A stretch of DNA of 61,782 bases from NCBI GenBank assembly GCA_964437215.1, contig CAYTFZ010000006.1, positions 1 through 61,782 of the forward strand, given 5' to 3'. Below are positions 52,326 through 60,704 of this stretch, in pieces. The notes beneath the pieces are model-generated. The model was not told the origin of the DNA, ran no database searches, and saw nothing but the letters and a program-made list of their open reading frames with translations. The stretch's first letter is position 1; each line of letters opens with the position of its first letter. Position numbers and translations under genes: made by a program. Source of the DNA: JAAYAN01 sp964437215. GTDB lineage: Bacteria > Bacteroidota > Ignavibacteria > Ignavibacteriales > Melioribacteraceae.

Positions 52326-53093
52326 ATGGATAAGCTGAAAGAATATAAAAAATTTTGCAAATTACTTTCGGAAGAAAGCGGGAAAATAATCCGTAAATAT
52401 TTCAGGAAAGAGATTTCAATAGAATCAAAAAAAGATGAATCGCCTGTAACAATAGCCGATAAATCCGCCGAAGAAAAAATGCGGGAAATGATAATGAAAG
52501 AATTTCCGGATCACGGAATAATCGGAGAAGAATTCGGAACACATAACCCCGAAGCCGAATATAAATGGATTCTTGATCCAATTGACGGAACAAAAAGTTT
52601 TATCAGCGGGGCGCTTTCTTTCGGCACATTAATAGCCCTTACAAAAAAAGGCGAACCGATTTTAGGAGTTATAAATCATCCCATACTGAATGAATTTTTA
52701 ATAGGCGATAATTTAACAGCAAAATTAAATGATCAAAATGTAAAAGTAAGATCGATTCAGTCGGTTGAAGATGCAACACTCTTAGCAACGGATCATTTGA
52801 TGGTAGGGGATTACCAGAACAGAAAAGGATTTGATGAGCTTACCCGGAAAGTTAAGCTGTACCGTAATTGGGGCGATTGTTACGGGTACTATCTGGTAGC
52901 AACAGGATTTGCTGATATAATGATTGATCCGGTTATGAATATCTGGGATTTAATGGCTCTAATACCAGTAATTCGCGGGGCAGGCGGAGAGATAACTGAT
53001 TATCAGGGAAACGATCCGGCAAAAGGGAAAAGCTCGGTTGCCGCATCAAAAGAAATTCATAAAAAAGTAATAAATATTTTAAATCAAAAATAA
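52326..53093 (+). CDS. inositol monophosphatase-family phosphatase (HisN/IMPase type)
   Basis: The 255-residue magnesium phosphatase has the metal motifs GIIGEEFG, WILDPIDGTKSFI and the late motif NIWDLMALIPVIRGAGG. The arrangement resembles histidinol-phosphate phosphatases of the IMPase family (HisN) as well as inositol monophosphatases and 3'-phosphoadenosine phosphatases, so the substrate is open; no histidine genes are nearby. A CGGAG ribosome site precedes the ATG. Its stop is one base from the stop of the convergent DUF493 gene. Confidence 0.9.
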   Translation: MDKLKEYKKFCKLLSEESGKIIRKYFRKEISIESKKDESPVTIADKSAEEKMREMIMKEFPDHGIIGEEFGTHNPEAEYKWILDPIDGTKSFISGALSFGTLIALTKKGEPILGVINHPILNEFLIGDNLTAKLNDQNVKVRSIQSVEDATLLATDHLMVGDYQNRKGFDELTRKVKLYRNWGDCYGYYLVATGFADIMIDPVMNIWDLMALIPVIRGAGGEITDYQGNDPAKGKSSVAASKEIHKKVINILNQK

Positions 53094-53094
53094 A

Positions 53095-53361
53095 TTACAG
53101 AATATAAATTATTTCGGAGCAGCTTTCTAATAATGTATAAATTGAAAGCCTTTCTTGATCGGTTTTTATGCTTACTACAAAATTCAAACTTGCATATTTC
53201 CCTTTGTTGCTGATGTTAGAAGGAGTAATATCGTATTTAAACCCTGCTGCAATTTTTTCAATTTCTTCAATTGTTTTGGTTATGTCCCTGCAGATTATTT
53301 TGTAAGGCCATTTGCAAGGGTAGGCTATTTCCGGTTTCTGGCCGTTTTCTCCAATTATCAT
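53095..53361 (-). CDS. DUF493 (YbeD-like) protein
   Basis: The 88-residue protein has the DUF493 pattern: YPCKWPYKIICRD near residue 14 and the SNISNKGKYASLNFVVSI strand-loop-strand. YbeD-like proteins fold like ACT-type regulatory domains; in E. coli the gene lies by the lipoate genes, but the function is not settled. It is a single gene converging on the phosphatase gene and diverging from the small ORF at 53491. Confidence 0.85.
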   Translation of the reverse strand: MIIGENGQKPEIAYPCKWPYKIICRDITKTIEEIEKIAAGFKYDITPSNISNKGKYASLNFVVSIKTDQERLSIYTLLESCSEIIYIL

Positions 53362-53490
53362 ATAACGTCTTTTCTTTTTTGCAATAATAATAAAAAAATA
53401 CCGGTGAATAAAAAATTATCGAAAATAAAGGGAACTACTTTTCAGGTACTTCGTCCTAAGTACCGATTTTCAAATTTTACAGGATATAAT

Positions 53491-53715
53491 ATGGAAAACC
53501 AAAATCCAATCTCAGAGTTAATTACCGATGATATTTATGAATTATTAAGTTCCCGCGGACTTATTGATGAGATGTCCGTAAGAGATTATCAAATTAAAAA
53601 GAAATTTAAAATGCTTCGCGACAGAAAAATAAGAGCAGGCGAGGCAATTGAAGAAATACGTAAAGATTACCCTTATCTGCAATTCGATTCTATTAAAAAG
53701 ATTGTTTATAAGTAG
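53491..53715 (+). CDS. small helical protein, 74 aa
   Basis: I start this gene at the ATG at 53491, which has an AGGA ribosome site 6 bases upstream. A longer frame beginning at 53155 runs antisense to the DUF493 gene and is not credible as coding. The product starts MENQNPISELITDDIYELL and is highly charged (VRDYQIKKKFKMLRDRKIRA), with no signal peptide or membrane segment. It is followed by a terminator, giving a single-gene unit. I recognise no family. Confidence 0.65.
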   Translation: MENQNPISELITDDIYELLSSRGLIDEMSVRDYQIKKKFKMLRDRKIRAGEAIEEIRKDYPYLQFDSIKKIVYK

Positions 53716-53749
53716 TACTGATTATAAATAATAAGACCCATACCTTTGG

Positions 53750-53777
53750 ACTGCCTGGATTCCAGGCAGTTTTTTTT
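53750..53777 (+). terminator. rho-independent terminator after the 74-aa ORF
   Basis: ACTGCCTGG pairs with CCAGGCAGT around a very short loop and is followed by about eight Ts. It overlaps the 3' end of the convergent HAD gene. Confidence 0.85.
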
Positions 53778-54411
53778 ACAAAAAATCTAAAATTTCTTCA
53801 ATTCTATTAAAAATATTATCAGCCTTTTCAAAATTTGAATATGCCGCATTCAAATCGTTTTTAATAATCCAGCAGTCTAATCCTGCAGATTTCGCTGAAA
53901 TCAAGCCTCGTTCCGAATCTTCAATTACCAAAGCCTCTTCTGGTAATACTTTTGCAATCGATAAGGCTTTAAGATAAGGTTCCGGATCAGGTTTCGAATT
54001 GCCGTAATCTTCGCGGACTAATGAAAAATTGAAATATTTTAAATATCCGGTTCTTTTATGAATTACATCGAAATGTTCTTTTCGGCTGCTTGTAACAATT
54101 GCCATTATGTATCTTTTCGAAAGATGTTTGAGTGTTTTTTTTATTCCCTCAATTCTTAAATCTTCAGTTTCAAGAAGGCTGCAATATATTTTGTTTCGTT
54201 CATCCCTTAGCTTATCTATAAATATTTTGTCTCCGGCAATTTCCCCCAGCAAATGCCAGGCCCCGGTATTGTTTTTAAGAAAAAAGTCGATATAATTCTG
54301 AAGAGATAAATTTATTCCGTGTTGCTTTAAGATAAATGCATTAGCTTGGAAATAAAATTTTTCGGTGTCAACTAATACTCCATCATTATCCCAAAATACA
54401 GCTTTATACAT
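53776..54411 (-). CDS. HAD-superfamily hydrolase, phosphoglucomutase/phosphatase-like
   Basis: The 211-residue protein has motif I FWDNDGVLVDTE, a helical cap (about 15-80), motif II VTSSRKEHF, motif III Lys in NSKPDPEPYLKAL and motif IV VIEDSERGLISA. All four HAD motifs are intact, so an active phosphatase or beta-phosphoglucomutase-like enzyme is expected; substrate unknown. The DxD-GVLVDTE start is typical of the subgroup with a small cap. It lies 18 bases downstream of another HAD gene on the same strand. Confidence 0.9.
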   Translation of the reverse strand: MYKAVFWDNDGVLVDTEKFYFQANAFILKQHGINLSLQNYIDFFLKNNTGAWHLLGEIAGDKIFIDKLRDERNKIYCSLLETEDLRIEGIKKTLKHLSKRYIMAIVTSSRKEHFDVIHKRTGYLKYFNFSLVREDYGNSKPDPEPYLKALSIAKVLPEEALVIEDSERGLISAKSAGLDCWIIKNDLNAAYSNFEKADNIFNRIEEILDFL

Positions 54412-54429
54412 TTTTCAGACTTTTAAGAT

Positions 54430-55176
54430 TTAAATTAACTTTTCAATTTCCCAAAGATTGCCGATAACTGCTGTTCCAGGATAATGATGCGCGAATTCCG
54501 AATTTAATTTAGAATTGTGACCATACTGCTTTGTATTGGGAAAACTTGGACGATGGATTAATACAGGCCGAATACCGGCATTTAAGGCTCCTTGAATATC
54601 TTCACGGGAATCTCCTATAAATATGACTTCCTCAGGTCGAAGTTCTAAATTACTCAAAGCCGGTTCAAAAATTCTTTTATCAGGTTTTTTATATCCTGCT
54701 TCTGCAGAAATAACAATTTTATCGAAAAGCTTGCTCCATCGGTAATTTTCAAAAAGCTTATAGATGTGACGGGGATGATCGAAGTTGGAAATTAATGCAA
54801 TTTTATAGTTCGATTTCAGTTTTGCAAAAAGTTCAGCAATACAAGGATCGACAGTAACGTATTTTTGCCAAGCATCAATAGTCTGATCTGCGCATGCTGT
54901 TAAATCACTTTCTGAAAATTTAATATTATGTGCATCAAGAAACTCTTTAATCCTTTGTTCGTAAATTGAATATCCGTTTGATCCTTTAACAGGTTCGGGG
55001 CGTTCAAAAAAAGTGCTGCATTTATCTGTAAATTCCTCGAATGACATTTTTCCCCCGGACTTTTCTATATACGAATAGAATGTGTTACTCCAGGATTTCC
55101 ACGATTTATCAAGGTCTTCGAAAATAAAAAGAGTGCCGAATAAATCAAAAAAAACAGCTTTAATATTTTTAGTCAA
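54430..55176 (-). CDS. HAD-superfamily hydrolase (haloacid dehalogenase-like)
   Basis: The 248-residue protein has motif I FFDLFGTLF, with Phe where HAD phosphatases have the second Asp. That is common in haloacid-dehalogenase-like proteins and some phosphatases. Motif II is LISNFDHP, motif III GYKKPDKRIFEPAL and motif IV FIGDSREDIQGA. A helical cap lies at about 20-100. The substrate is unknown. It lies 18 bases upstream of the second HAD gene and is probably cotranscribed with it. Confidence 0.88.
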   Translation of the reverse strand: MTKNIKAVFFDLFGTLFIFEDLDKSWKSWSNTFYSYIEKSGGKMSFEEFTDKCSTFFERPEPVKGSNGYSIYEQRIKEFLDAHNIKFSESDLTACADQTIDAWQKYVTVDPCIAELFAKLKSNYKIALISNFDHPRHIYKLFENYRWSKLFDKIVISAEAGYKKPDKRIFEPALSNLELRPEEVIFIGDSREDIQGALNAGIRPVLIHRPSFPNTKQYGHNSKLNSEFAHHYPGTAVIGNLWEIEKLI

Positions 55177-55239
55177 TTATTAAACCAATCTTTCTTTTTA
55201 GTTGAAATAATTTAATTATACTCAAGTTTTGAAGAAATG

Positions 55240-55683
55240 TTAAGCTAAGTGTTCGCACCTTTTTTTCAAAGCGGCATTCATATTTTCGAAAGCAATCTGG
55301 GTATCGTAACTGATGCTTCCCCAAATCATCGGCAAAAACAGACCTTTAAAAAATTCTGTATGTATAAACTTGGTTTTAAATTCATTTATCTTTTTAAGAT
55401 GAAAAACTTGTTCACCTTCTATCAAACCCATTCCGCCTAAAGCCTTTTTCCCGAACCACCGGATTTCTTTTTCCGGTTCGCATTTTATTACAACAGGTTT
55501 AAATTCGGTTTCTTTGTGTTTGTAAATTTTTAACATCATATCCATCTCAGAATCTTTTTTTAATGTTCCGGATATGCTTAAAATAAAGGGATTCCACGAA
55601 GGATATTTTTTAAAATCAGTAAGAACTTCCCATACTTTTGCAGGAGAAGCATTAATTTCGATCTCTGTATAGATTTCTTTCAT
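55240..55683 (-). CDS. SRPBCC-domain (START-like) protein
   Basis: The 147-residue protein begins with the classic pattern EINASPAKVWEVLTDFKKYP and continues SWNPFILSISG, with a late helix after FKGLFLPMIWGS. SRPBCC folds hold a hydrophobic ligand in a deep pocket. Proteins of this build are often annotated as polyketide cyclases or activators of Hsp90-like factors without direct evidence. It lies 63 bases upstream of the HAD gene on the same strand and may be cotranscribed. Confidence 0.87.
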   Translation of the reverse strand: MKEIYTEIEINASPAKVWEVLTDFKKYPSWNPFILSISGTLKKDSEMDMMLKIYKHKETEFKPVVIKCEPEKEIRWFGKKALGGMGLIEGEQVFHLKKINEFKTKFIHTEFFKGLFLPMIWGSISYDTQIAFENMNAALKKRCEHLA

Positions 55684-55785
55684 ACTTATCCTAAATTCTT
55701 TTAACTAATTATATCAATATTAATTGAATTATTATTCTATTGCAAATCTTTTAATAATATAATCGGAATAAATGCTGAGAAATTA

Positions 55786-55824
55786 AGAATAACCTCAGGA
55801 AAACATACCCAAGGTTATTCTTTG
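55786..55824 (-). terminator. hairpin after the VWA gene
   Basis: On the minus strand AAGAATAACCT and AGGTTATTCTT form a long perfect stem a few bases after the VWA gene stop. It lies between that gene and the SRPBCC gene. Confidence 0.7.
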
Positions 55825-55829
55825 TCTTA

Positions 55830-57512
55830 TTAATTCGACAAAAGTTTTGCAGTTTCAACCAATTTCAGAAATTCCTGCCGGTAACCGTTTTTGTCAATTC
55901 CCAGATTATTTTTGGCAGTGTTCAGAACAAAATTATAATCAGTTTTTCCTTTAAATTCGGAATTTCTTAATATCATTCCGAAACAAGCTACGGCAGAAGA
56001 AAATTTCAGATTTTCGGAAGACTTGCTGAAAGCATCTATTTTGTTTTTCACTGTTTTTACAATCAGATTACTTTTATCGGAATCGGGATTTTTATACCGG
56101 AATTTAACTGTAAGTATTTCATCTTTAAAATTATTCACCGGATTTGTTGTTGTATTTTGGTATTTTAGCGGGTCTGTATCGTTTACCGGGAAGTCCGAAC
56201 CAGCAGGCACTATTTCGTAGAGAGCTGTAACAGTATGTCCCGAACCTAATTCTCCGGCATCTTTTTTATCGTCGTTAAAATCTTCTTTGTTAAGCATTCT
56301 GTTTTCATACCCTATCAAGCGGTAAGCTTTTACCAATTCCGGATTAAACTCAACTTGGATTTTCACGTCTTTAGCAATTGTAAAAAGAGTGCCGCCGAAT
56401 TCGTTTATCAGTACTTTTTTTGCTTCCAGAAGATTATCGATATATGCGTAATTGCCGTTTCCCTTGTTCGACAGTTTTTCCATTTTTGAATCTTTATAAT
56501 TGCCCATTCCAAAACCGAGTATTGTAAGGAAAATTCCCTGTTTCCTTTTTTCTTCAATAATTCTTTCCAATTCACCGTCGCTCGAAGGTCCAACGTTGAA
56601 ATCGCCGTCAGTAGCAAGAATAACCCTGTTATTTCCGCCTTTAATAAAGTATTTACTTGCGGTTTCATAAGCCAATTGAATACCTTCAGCTCCGGCAGTT
56701 GAACCTCCTGCTTCAAGTTTTTCAAGCGCGCTGATGATTGTTTCTTTATTATCGCCTGAAACTGAAGGGAGAACAAGTCCTGCCGCTCCGGCATATACTG
56801 CAATTGCTACTCTGTCATTTTCCCGGAGCTGATTTGTAAGCAGTTTAAATGCATTTTTTAAAAGCGGAAGTTTATTCGGCGAATTCATAGAACCGGAAAC
56901 ATCAATTAAAAAAACAATATTGCTGGGCGGTAATTTCTCAGTTTCAATTTCTTTCCCTTTTAATCCGATATGAACGATATAATTCCCTTCATTCCAAGGA
57001 CAAGATGCTGCTTCTGCAGTAATTGAAAAAGGATTATTATCTTTTGGCTGAGGATAATTGTAATCGAAATAATTTATCATCTCTTCAATTCTCACTGCAT
57101 CGGGCGGCGGCAGACTGCTGTTATTTAAAAATCGGCGGACATTGCTATAGGATGCGGCATCAACATCAATTGAAAAAGTTGAAAGGGGATCGTTCGTAAC
57201 GAGACGAAATCCGTTTTCGTGTATCCGGTCATATTCTTCAGTATTAAAATCCTGCTGGTAATATCCAGAAGCCTCTCTCTTTAATTTCATTGCTTCTGGC
57301 TGGACACAGAAATATTCAGCGTCAGTATCTTTAAGCGGCTCTTTTACTTCAGGCATATCAATAGCAGGAGGGAGTGGCGGAGGCGGATTAACAGGCGGGG
57401 TATTTATAACTGTCTGATCTTCCGAAGGATTTTTTTGCGCATCTTCTGACGAGCAGGCGAAAAAAGTCATCAGAGAAATAATAACTGCAAAACATAATGT
57501 TTTTTGTTTCAT
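55830..57512 (-). CDS. lipoprotein with von Willebrand factor A domain (YfbK-like)
   Basis: The 560-residue protein has a lipoprotein signal (TFFAC, C20) and a proline-rich stretch (PPVNPPPPLPP, about 38-48). The von Willebrand N-terminal region lies at about 90-190 and the VWA domain from about 195 has an intact MIDAS DVSGS (D203, S205, S207), FGMGNYKDSKM and ATDGDFNVG. A C-terminal DUF3520-like part (about 400-555) follows. VWA proteins of this type bind protein partners through a metal; the function in envelope biology is not settled. It is Lnt-dependent for full acylation. It lies 97 bases downstream of a small membrane protein gene. Confidence 0.92.
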   Translation of the reverse strand: MKQKTLCFAVIISLMTFFACSSEDAQKNPSEDQTVINTPPVNPPPPLPPAIDMPEVKEPLKDTDAEYFCVQPEAMKLKREASGYYQQDFNTEEYDRIHENGFRLVTNDPLSTFSIDVDAASYSNVRRFLNNSSLPPPDAVRIEEMINYFDYNYPQPKDNNPFSITAEAASCPWNEGNYIVHIGLKGKEIETEKLPPSNIVFLIDVSGSMNSPNKLPLLKNAFKLLTNQLRENDRVAIAVYAGAAGLVLPSVSGDNKETIISALEKLEAGGSTAGAEGIQLAYETASKYFIKGGNNRVILATDGDFNVGPSSDGELERIIEEKRKQGIFLTILGFGMGNYKDSKMEKLSNKGNGNYAYIDNLLEAKKVLINEFGGTLFTIAKDVKIQVEFNPELVKAYRLIGYENRMLNKEDFNDDKKDAGELGSGHTVTALYEIVPAGSDFPVNDTDPLKYQNTTTNPVNNFKDEILTVKFRYKNPDSDKSNLIVKTVKNKIDAFSKSSENLKFSSAVACFGMILRNSEFKGKTDYNFVLNTAKNNLGIDKNGYRQEFLKLVETAKLLSN

Positions 57513-57541
57513 GGCAAGGCTCCGTTTTATTTATTAAATAT

Positions 57542-57570
57542 TCCGGGCCCGGATTTATTACGAACGTTCG
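57542..57570. promoter_or_regulatory. pair of perfect GC-rich palindromes upstream of the VWA gene
   Basis: TCCGGGCCCGGA (57542-57553, 12 bases) and CGAACGTTCG (57561-57570, 10 bases) are both perfect palindromes, separated by seven AT bases, 30-58 bases upstream of the VWA start. They are far more GC-rich than the surroundings. Candidate operator or hairpin element. Confidence 0.4.
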
Positions 57571-57609
57571 GGAGTTTTTACAGTTAACTTGAATATTTGT
57601 TCCTGCGTG

Positions 57610-57963
57610 TTAAAAAGGTTTAAAAACAGCAAGATATACTGCCAGAAATCCAAGAATAATAACAATGTTCCAAATGATGTTCTTTAAATTTTCTTTTTTT
57701 ATAAAAGCTATTGAAGCGCCGAATAAAATCCAAATAATTATTTTTAATATTATCCAGCCGTCAAACCCGTATCCTTCTATAGTCATTAAACCGAATCCGG
57801 CAACAAGAATTAAAAGAAGTCCTATGCCATGTAATAGTTTTAATTGTTTAGCTGTTTTTGCCAAAGAATTGCTGCTGAATGAACTGATTATAAGTCCGCC
57901 GAATGAAACGAAGAATAATATTATTCCAAAATAGTGCAGAACAAGATAAAATTGGTTTGACAT
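57610..57963 (-). CDS. small four-helix membrane protein, 117 aa
   Basis: Four hydrophobic helices (about 8-28, 42-62, 68-86, 95-114) fill most of the protein, with short basic loops (KTAKQLKLLHG, KKENLKN). The segment GFGLMTIEGYGFDGW separates helices two and three. This resembles small SirB-like or cytochrome-associated integral proteins but I cannot fix a family. It is followed after 97 bases by the VWA lipoprotein gene on the same strand. Confidence 0.7.
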   Translation of the reverse strand: MSNQFYLVLHYFGIILFFVSFGGLIISSFSSNSLAKTAKQLKLLHGIGLLLILVAGFGLMTIEGYGFDGWIILKIIIWILFGASIAFIKKENLKNIIWNIVIILGFLAVYLAVFKPF

Positions 57964-58034
57964 ATAAAATTCCTTTCATATTATTTAAATATTAAGGATT
58001 GGTTATCCTATTTGCAAAAAAATAATTAGAATTT

Positions 58035-59216
58035 TTAACCGGTGAAATTTCTGAGTTCCTTAACCATTTCTGTATTTTTAAGCTCAACAAGTTTTTTAAC
58101 ATTTTCTTGATTGCCTATAATCATATTTGCTTTTATCAGACAATCCATTGCATCGAGCACCCTATTGTTTTTAATGTGATATTCAGCTTCAGATTTGGCA
58201 TCTTCCGCCATTTTTATATAATCTGTAAAACCAAATTCTTTTTTGCTTAATTGTTCTGAGCTGCTTGAGCGTCCTTTAATATTTTGTAAAGATTTAATTA
58301 TATACCATAAAGCATTATTATATGTGAAATATTCTTCCCATACCAAACGTGCTTTTTTGCATTTTTCTTTAATTTGTTCAAATGAATTTTTTGTAAACCA
58401 CGTTTCAATTATTTGAGAAGAAACTCCGGCATCTTTTTCATCAATCCGGATAATAAAATCGTCATAATTAATTTCATTTTCGAAAGGGAGAACACAATTA
58501 TCGGAAATAAGTACAGGAATTCTTCCCATTGAAAGTGTTTCAAAAAAACGAATAGAATTTTTTCCGGTTCCAGCAGGACATAAAGTTAAGTATGATTTGC
58601 GTAACGCGTTTATAAAAAGTTCGCGGTGCTTTTGCTGCGAGTCAGTATCTGTATGAAAGAAAAATTTATCGAATACAGTTATTTCACTTACAAGATTTTT
58701 GTTCGATAAGAAGCTTTTTAAAACCGGCAGTCTTACTGAAGAAGAACCTATAAAACCAACAAAATTTATGTGGTGCGAAAACACGGACTCATCAAAACTC
58801 AGTAAATTTTCAAAATTTTCGCAGAAATACGGAAGAGCAATGCCCGCTGATTCGGTATCGCATTTGTTCATGCTGCTTTTAAATACAATCGAGTCGATGC
58901 ACAACGGGTTATAATTATCATCCGGTCTGAAAAAAATATGTTTATGGCTGAAAGAATTAAATAACGGCAAATTTTTTATATATGAAGTAATGCCGTTATA
59001 ATCAAGCTTGGTAATCAATCCCTGCAAATAATACGGAAAAAGAATAAAATCAGCTTCTTCCGGATTTTCACTTTCCAAAAAGTAAATACCTTCTGCTCCT
59101 TTAGATAGTATACCTTTTTTTACGGGTTCGTAAATCGGTACAAAACTTTTCCCTACAATTTCGGAATATTCACAGTTCTTCCCGTATTCATAAATATAAA
59201 AACTGATTTTACTTAT
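58035..59216 (-). CDS. exostosin-like (GT47-type) glycosyltransferase protein, apparent ATA start
   Basis: The open frame continues 46 codons upstream of the first canonical start (TTG at 59078) with credible sequence (SKISFYIYEYGKNCEYSEIV, FVPIYEPVKKG). It reaches an AAGGAG ribosome site at 59226-59231; the codon placed at the right distance (9 bases) is ATA at 59216-59214. ATG, GTG and TTG are absent there. The body has exostosin-type features: SEIVxxSFxPIYE, LTLCPAGTGKNSIRFFETLS and MGRIPVLISDN, typical of GT47-like domains that bind a sugar nucleotide. 393 residues from ATA. Either a rare start or a mutated/miscalled ATG. A polysaccharide- or glycan-building role is inferred. Confidence 0.75.
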   Translation of the reverse strand: MSKISFYIYEYGKNCEYSEIVGKSFVPIYEPVKKGILSKGAEGIYFLESENPEEADFILFPYYLQGLITKLDYNGITSYIKNLPLFNSFSHKHIFFRPDDNYNPLCIDSIVFKSSMNKCDTESAGIALPYFCENFENLLSFDESVFSHHINFVGFIGSSSVRLPVLKSFLSNKNLVSEITVFDKFFFHTDTDSQQKHRELFINALRKSYLTLCPAGTGKNSIRFFETLSMGRIPVLISDNCVLPFENEINYDDFIIRIDEKDAGVSSQIIETWFTKNSFEQIKEKCKKARLVWEEYFTYNNALWYIIKSLQNIKGRSSSSEQLSKKEFGFTDYIKMAEDAKSEAEYHIKNNRVLDAMDCLIKANMIIGNQENVKKLVELKNTEMVKELRNFTG

Positions 59217-59275
59217 TGGACAAATCTCCTTATTAAATTAATTATCGGGGCAAAATCACTAAAATTGCAGGAAAA

Positions 59276-60244
59276 TTATTTGTTTGCAAAAATAATACTG
59301 CTGCTAAAACCTGTATCTTTCTTTGTTATTCCCGAAAAGCCTGCAGCAGTCAGCCATTTGGACACTTCATTAAAAGTGTAAGTGTCGCCCGCGTTTGTAT
59401 TAACAAGCATATTTAATGAAAAGAATGCTCCTCTTTCCGGGAAAATTCTGGTTTCATCCATAATAAAGTCAACAATCACTATTTTTCCTGCAGGATTTAA
59501 CGATGTGCTGCATTTTTGAAAAATTTTCATATTTTCTTCGGGTGAATGGCTGTGAATAACAGCCGAAAGAAAAATTAAATCGTAATCTTGCCCGATTTCA
59601 TCTGTAAGATAATCGCCTTCTAAAAATTCAATTGATTTTCCGCAGCCTGCTTTTTCGATGTATTGTTTTGTTAATACTATAACCTCCGGTAAATCGAAAA
59701 TTACCGATTTCATCCCTTTGTTCATTTCAACAAATTCTATTGAAAAAGCGCCTGAGCCGCCTCCAAGATCAAGCATTTTATTCACGTTATTAAAATCTAT
59801 TAAATATTTCAAAATTTTTGCTTGCTCTTTCCCGCGGTAATGCATTGCTTCAATAAACGGTTCAAGCCAGCTTTCTTCAAATTCCAAATTCCCGGAACAG
59901 GTTCCGCTAATTACGCTATCTGTTAAAAATGACCAGCTCTTCCACAGCTGATTTTGATGCATAAGTCCGGATATAAAATCGGGGCTGTTTTCGTTTAAAT
60001 ATTGTGCGGAAACTGAAGAATTATAAAACTTGGAATTTTTCTTTTTCAAAAGCCCGATTGCACATAAAGCATTCATAAGTCTATTGGTTGCTCGCGGATC
60101 GGTTTTTATTTGAGCTGCAACTTCTTCCGAAGTAAACATTTTGTTTTTAAGAGCTGTAAAAACTTTTAGTTCCAATGCTGTTAAAATTACACGGCTTATC
60201 TGAAAATTACTTACAGCTTCAAGTATTTGTTTCTGCGATTCCAT
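59276..60244 (-). CDS. class I SAM-dependent O-methyltransferase with N-terminal winged helix
   Basis: The 322-residue protein has a dimerisation/winged-helix region (residues 1-95, with SRVILTALELKVFTALKN and TDPRATNRLMNALCAIGLLK) and a SAM-binding domain with motif I MLDLGGGSGAFSIEF and a later FLSAVIHSHSPEENMKIF. This layout matches plant-type and bacterial O-methyltransferases acting on small phenolics or polyketides. The substrate is unknown. Its ATG shares a base with the stop of the inhibitor gene upstream, so the two are translationally coupled. Confidence 0.9.
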   Translation of the reverse strand: MESQKQILEAVSNFQISRVILTALELKVFTALKNKMFTSEEVAAQIKTDPRATNRLMNALCAIGLLKKKNSKFYNSSVSAQYLNENSPDFISGLMHQNQLWKSWSFLTDSVISGTCSGNLEFEESWLEPFIEAMHYRGKEQAKILKYLIDFNNVNKMLDLGGGSGAFSIEFVEMNKGMKSVIFDLPEVIVLTKQYIEKAGCGKSIEFLEGDYLTDEIGQDYDLIFLSAVIHSHSPEENMKIFQKCSTSLNPAGKIVIVDFIMDETRIFPERGAFFSLNMLVNTNAGDTYTFNEVSKWLTAAGFSGITKKDTGFSSSIIFANK

Positions 60245-60672
60245 TAATAATAAATTCGCTTTATACGTTTATTAACTATTACACTAAACTTAACGCTGTC
60301 TGAAGGATTAAAAACCGGTTCCCATTTCCGCAAATGATATAGTTTAACATCGCATTTTCCCTCTTTTTCAGTAGAAAAATAAAATGTTTCAGTAACCGGT
60401 GCGCCGCACTTTAAACTATCCGGGGCAGTTTGGCGGGTTGTTGTATTTGTTAAATTTACAATTGCTGAATCGTTTATTAAACATATCCAGCTATATCCGG
60501 CAGACCCAAGTAATTCAAGATCGAGGGTAAACTGGGAATTTGGAGCAATATGTAAAGTTTTTCCGTTAATGGAATTATTAAAGGTTTCTTCAACAGGCGA
60601 AACAGGATTTGAACATTTTGTGGTAAAAAGAAAAATAACAATAAAAATTACACAATATTTCAATTCTTTCAT
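60244..60672 (-). CDS. chagasin-like (I42 family) protease inhibitor lipoprotein
   Basis: I start at the ATG at 60672, which gives a clean lipoprotein signal (MKELKYCVIFIVIFLF, then TTKC, C20) and a GGGGA ribosome site. A TTG at 60720 only adds residues in front of the signal and overlaps the upstream gene. The 142-residue product shows the I42 loops in degenerate form: GSAGYSW for the NPTTGYxW loop and RKWEP for the RPWE loop. Chagasin-type inhibitors block papain-like cysteine proteases. Its surface location as a lipoprotein and its coupling to a methyltransferase are unexplained. Confidence 0.75.
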   Translation of the reverse strand: MKELKYCVIFIVIFLFTTKCSNPVSPVEETFNNSINGKTLHIAPNSQFTLDLELLGSAGYSWICLINDSAIVNLTNTTTRQTAPDSLKCGAPVTETFYFSTEKEGKCDVKLYHLRKWEPVFNPSDSVKFSVIVNKRIKRIYY

Positions 60673-60704
60673 TTTGCAAATCCCCGCAAAAGCACTATAA
60701 TATT

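Noticed and set aside
53155..53490. N-terminal extension of the 74-aa ORF
   Set aside because: This part lies antisense to the DUF493 gene and is Phe/Cys-rich, unlike the real protein; the ATG with a ribosome site at 53491 is preferred.
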